Shown here piece by piece: positions 5,431 to 7,119 of a stretch of DNA of 7,119 bases. Where the stretch lies: NCBI GenBank assembly GCA_937863915.1, contig CALMID010000266.1:1-7119 (forward strand). The letters run 5' to 3'. Source of the DNA: an uncultured Pseudomonas sp. (GTDB taxonomy: Bacteria > Pseudomonadota > Gammaproteobacteria > Pseudomonadales > Pseudomonadaceae). Made by a program: the position numbers and the translations under genes. A model generated the notes under the pieces. The model saw nothing but the letters and a program-made list of their open reading frames with translations, was not told where the DNA came from and did not search any database. Position 1 is the stretch's first letter. The number at the start of each line of letters is the position of its first letter.

Positions 5431-6345
5431 TCAGGCGCCGGGCACAAAATGCTTTTGCGCACTGCCGCGGGCAATCAGACGCGACAGGTAGTCGAGCTTC
5501 TGCGGGTCGCGGTCGACGAACTTGAAGGTGACCTGCAGCCATTCACTGTCGGGCTTGGGCTCCAGCGCCGCCACCGCGTGCAGGTAGCCATTGAGCCGCG
5601 CGGTCTCGGCGGCCTCGCCCTGCTCTAGGTCGAGCACCGCGCTTTCCAGCACCTGCGGCAGCGGTTCGCCGCGGCGGACCACCAGCAGCGCCTCCTTGAG
5701 GCTGAGCGCCTTGATCACGCAATCCATGCTGCCAGCGGGCAGGCGCAACTGGCCCTGACCACGTCCACCGTTAGCCGCGCTGGCCGGCTTGGCCGCCGCC
5801 ACCGGCTTGGCAAAGGCGCTGGCGGCCGCCGGCGCGGCAGCGGGTTTGGCCGCAGGCTTGACCACCTCGGCATTGCCGCCGGTCAGCGCCGACAGCGAGT
5901 CATTGGCAAAGGCACCGGTGCTGAGCATCTTCGGCGGCGCGCTGCTCATCAGGGCCTGCAGCTTGCCGGCGCGGTGCAGGGCCTTCTTCACCTTGGTCAC
6001 CAGCTGCTCGGTGGAGAACGGTTTGCCGATGTAATCGGAAACCCCGGCCTGAATAGCCTGCACCACGTTTTCCTTGTCGCCGCGACTGGTCACCATGATG
6101 AACGGGGTGATCTTGTGTGCCTCTTCGGCACGGCACCAGGTGAGCAGTTCCAGGCCGGACAGCTCGGGCATTTCCCAGTCGCACAGAATCAGGTCGACAG
6201 ACTGCCGCCCCAGCAGCTGCTGGGCCTTGCGCCCGTTGATGGCTTCCTCGATCTGGATGCCGGGGAAATTGTCGCGCAATCCTTTCTTTACCAGGTCGCG
6301 GATGAACGTCGCGTCATCCACCACCAGCACACTGACTTTGGCCAT
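5431..6345 (-). CDS. Response regulator: CheY-like receiver plus degenerate PilZ-like domain
   Basis: A 304-residue cytoplasmic protein. Residues 1-125 form a receiver domain with all signature residues: Asp10-Asp11, phospho-acceptor Asp56 in LILCDWEMP, Thr86, and Lys108 in GKPF. A low-complexity linker rich in Ala, Pro and Lys (about 159-192) follows. The C-terminal domain (about 200-295) resembles a PilZ beta-barrel in its order of strands, in the LNGYLHAV segment and in the final FKFVDRDPQKLDYLSRLIA helix. It lacks the RxxxR and [D/N]xSxxG motifs that bind cyclic-di-GMP: the second appears only as ALSLKE. There is no DNA-binding domain, so output is probably by protein contact. No histidine kinase is adjacent. 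The ATG at 6343-6345 has GAGGAG at 6352-6357, an excellent ribosome site 6 bases away. phoU lies upstream, separated by a terminator, so co-transcription is doubtful. The PilZ-like assignment is tentative; the receiver is certain. Confidence 0.88.
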   Translation of the reverse strand: MAKVSVLVVDDATFIRDLVKKGLRDNFPGIQIEEAINGRKAQQLLGRQSVDLILCDWEMPELSGLELLTWCRAEEAHKITPFIMVTSRGDKENVVQAIQAGVSDYIGKPFSTEQLVTKVKKALHRAGKLQALMSSAPPKMLSTGAFANDSLSALTGGNAEVVKPAAKPAAAPAAASAFAKPVAAAKPASAANGGRGQGQLRLPAGSMDCVIKALSLKEALLVVRRGEPLPQVLESAVLDLEQGEAAETARLNGYLHAVAALEPKPDSEWLQVTFKFVDRDPQKLDYLSRLIARGSAQKHFVPGA

Positions 6346-6371
6346 TGCCCGCTCCTCAGGGGAATGGCTTA

Positions 6372-6402
6372 AGCATAGTCGCCAACCGCCCCCCTGTGGC
6401 AA
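6372..6402 (-). promoter_or_regulatory. Candidate promoter of the response regulator gene
   Basis: On the minus strand TTGCCA (6397-6402) matches five of six -35 positions and TATGCT (6372-6377) is a fair -10. The spacer is 19 bases, longer than the ideal 17. Its place just after the phoU terminator and about 27 bases ahead of the start codon makes biological sense. Confidence 0.38.
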
Positions 6403-6421
6403 ACCCGGAGTGCAGAAAGCA

Positions 6422-6447
6422 CAACGCCCGGCACGAGCCGGGCGTTG
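6422..6447 (-). terminator. Rho-independent terminator after phoU
   Basis: CAACGCCCGGC (6422-6432) and GCCGGGCGTTG (6437-6447) form a perfect 11-bp, GC-rich stem with a 4-base loop, 17 bases past the phoU stop codon. On the minus strand the stem is followed by TGCTTTCTG, a short and broken U-rich tail. Stem quality and position make termination likely. It would close the phosphate-uptake transcript and separate it from the response regulator gene. Confidence 0.78.
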
Positions 6448-6464
6448 CAGTCGGCGCAACAGGC

Positions 6465-7119
6465 TTACTGGGCCTCGTCGCCCTTCACTTCCTGCTCCAT
6501 GCGCTTGAGGCCCATGTGCCGCACATCGGTACCGCGCACCAGGTAGATCACCAGCTGGGCAATGTTGCGGGCGTGGTCGCCGATACGCTCCAGCGAGCGC
6601 AGTACCCAGATCACGCTGAGCACGCGGCCGATCGAGCGCGGGTCTTCCATCATGTAGGTGACCAGCTCGCGCAGGGCGCTCTTGTACTCGCGGTCGACCT
6701 GCTTGTCGTACTGCGCCACGGACAGCGCCAGGTCGGCGTCGAAGCGGGCGAAGGCGTCCAGGGACTCCTGCACCATCTTGCGCACCTGCTCGCCGATGTG
6801 GCGCACCTCGACGTAGCCACGCGGGGACTCTCCGTCCTCGCACAGTTCCAGAGCGCGCTTGGCGATCTTCGAGGCTTCATCACCGATGCGTTCCAGGTCG
6901 ATCACCGACTTGCTGATGCTGATGATCAGGCGCAGGTCGGAGGCGGCCGGTTGGCGACGGGCGAGAATGCGGATGCACTCCTCGTCGATGCTGCTTTCCA
7001 TCTGGTTGATCTGATCGTCGATCAGGCGCACCTGCTGGGCCAGGCCGGAGTCGGCCTCGATCAGCGCGGTAACCGCATCGTTGACCTGCTTCTCGACCAG
7101 GCCGCCCATGGCCAGCAGG
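6465..7119 (-). CDS. phoU: Phosphate signalling regulator PhoU (5' end cut by window)
   Basis: The reading frame enters from the right edge and ends at the TAA at 6465-6467. About 217 residues are visible; family members have roughly 240, so some 25 N-terminal residues are missing. The ATG at 7107-7109 is internal: codons for Leu-Leu-Ala precede it, as in full PhoU proteins (SHLLAMGGLVE). The visible part holds both three-helix PhoU repeats, each with its acidic metal-binding motif, LERIGDEASKIAKR in the first and LERIGDHARNIAQL in the second. PhoU is a cytoplasmic, membrane-associated protein that links the PstSCAB phosphate transporter to the PhoR-PhoB two-component system, keeping the Pho regulon off when phosphate is plentiful. 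In pseudomonads it is the last gene of the pst cluster, so pstB probably lies just right of the window. A terminator follows the stop. Confidence 0.96.
   Translation of the reverse strand, partial: LLAMGGLVEKQVNDAVTALIEADSGLAQQVRLIDDQINQMESSIDEECIRILARRQPAASDLRLIISISKSVIDLERIGDEASKIAKRALELCEDGESPRGYVEVRHIGEQVRKMVQESLDAFARFDADLALSVAQYDKQVDREYKSALRELVTYMMEDPRSIGRVLSVIWVLRSLERIGDHARNIAQLVIYLVRGTDVRHMGLKRMEQEVKGDEAQ

Noticed and set aside
4514..5491. Open frame of 325 codons on the + strand, opposite the M23 gene
   Set aside because: It is antisense to a gene with a full signal peptide and peptidase motifs. Its Arg/His/Gly-rich composition is typical of a shadow frame in high-G+C DNA, and it has no recognisable domain.
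2660..5960. Recurring CAGGGCCTGCAG-like words at three places on the + strand
   Set aside because: Each lies in a real minus-strand gene and encodes Leu-Gln-Ala-Leu in unrelated helices. Shared codon preference explains it.
6346..6843. Open frame continuing upstream of the response regulator into phoU
   Set aside because: It overlaps phoU and a terminator out of frame. The ATG at 6345 has GAGGAG six bases away and starts the receiver domain exactly.

Overview
The window looks like core chromosome of a pseudomonad (Gammaproteobacteria, genus Pseudomonas or a close relative). The evidence is high G+C, strong third-position G/C bias, a DUF2388 protein (a family I know mainly from Pseudomonas), a PhoU followed by a CheY-like response regulator, and a diverged element resembling Pseudomonas REP sequences. 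This is recognition from the sequence alone; no search was run.

Layout. Three genes run rightward on the + strand: a small exported DUF2388 protein (150-536), an exported dihaem c-type cytochrome of the c4 type (640-1290) and an HD-GYP cyclic-di-GMP phosphodiesterase with a DUF3391 N-terminus (1362-2636). They meet six leftward genes tail to tail at about 2637-2654. Read in their own direction from the right edge, these are: phoU (5' end cut by the window), a response regulator with a receiver domain, an Ala/Pro linker and a degenerate PilZ-like C-terminal domain (5431-6345), an exported DUF4124 + M23 peptidase (4409-5308), a 130-residue single-domain globin (3881-4273), the zinc-ribbon protein YjdM/PhnA with a GTG start (3458-3802), and a periplasmic family-3 solute-binding protein (2655-3380). 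Coding density is high and no gap exceeds 150 bases. The gaps hold candidate promoters, one convincing terminator (6422-6447), weaker hairpins and the REP-like element.

How the genes work together. This is mostly a string of separate housekeeping and accessory functions. PhoU is the end of a Pst-Pho phosphate module that lies to the right of the window. The terminator after it suggests the response regulator is a separate transcription unit. Two genes touch cyclic-di-GMP biology: the HD-GYP enzyme looks catalytically intact, while the PilZ-like domain of the regulator lacks the ligand-binding signature. Five proteins are predicted to be exported or envelope-facing (DUF2388, cytochrome, solute-binding protein, M23 peptidase) or to bind haem in the cytoplasm (globin). 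I see no mobile element, phage gene, CRISPR array, RNA gene, toxin-antitoxin pair or defence cassette, and no clear new multi-gene system. The points most worth a second look are the response regulator's output domain, the orphan globin, and the HD-GYP gene placed directly behind a cytochrome gene.
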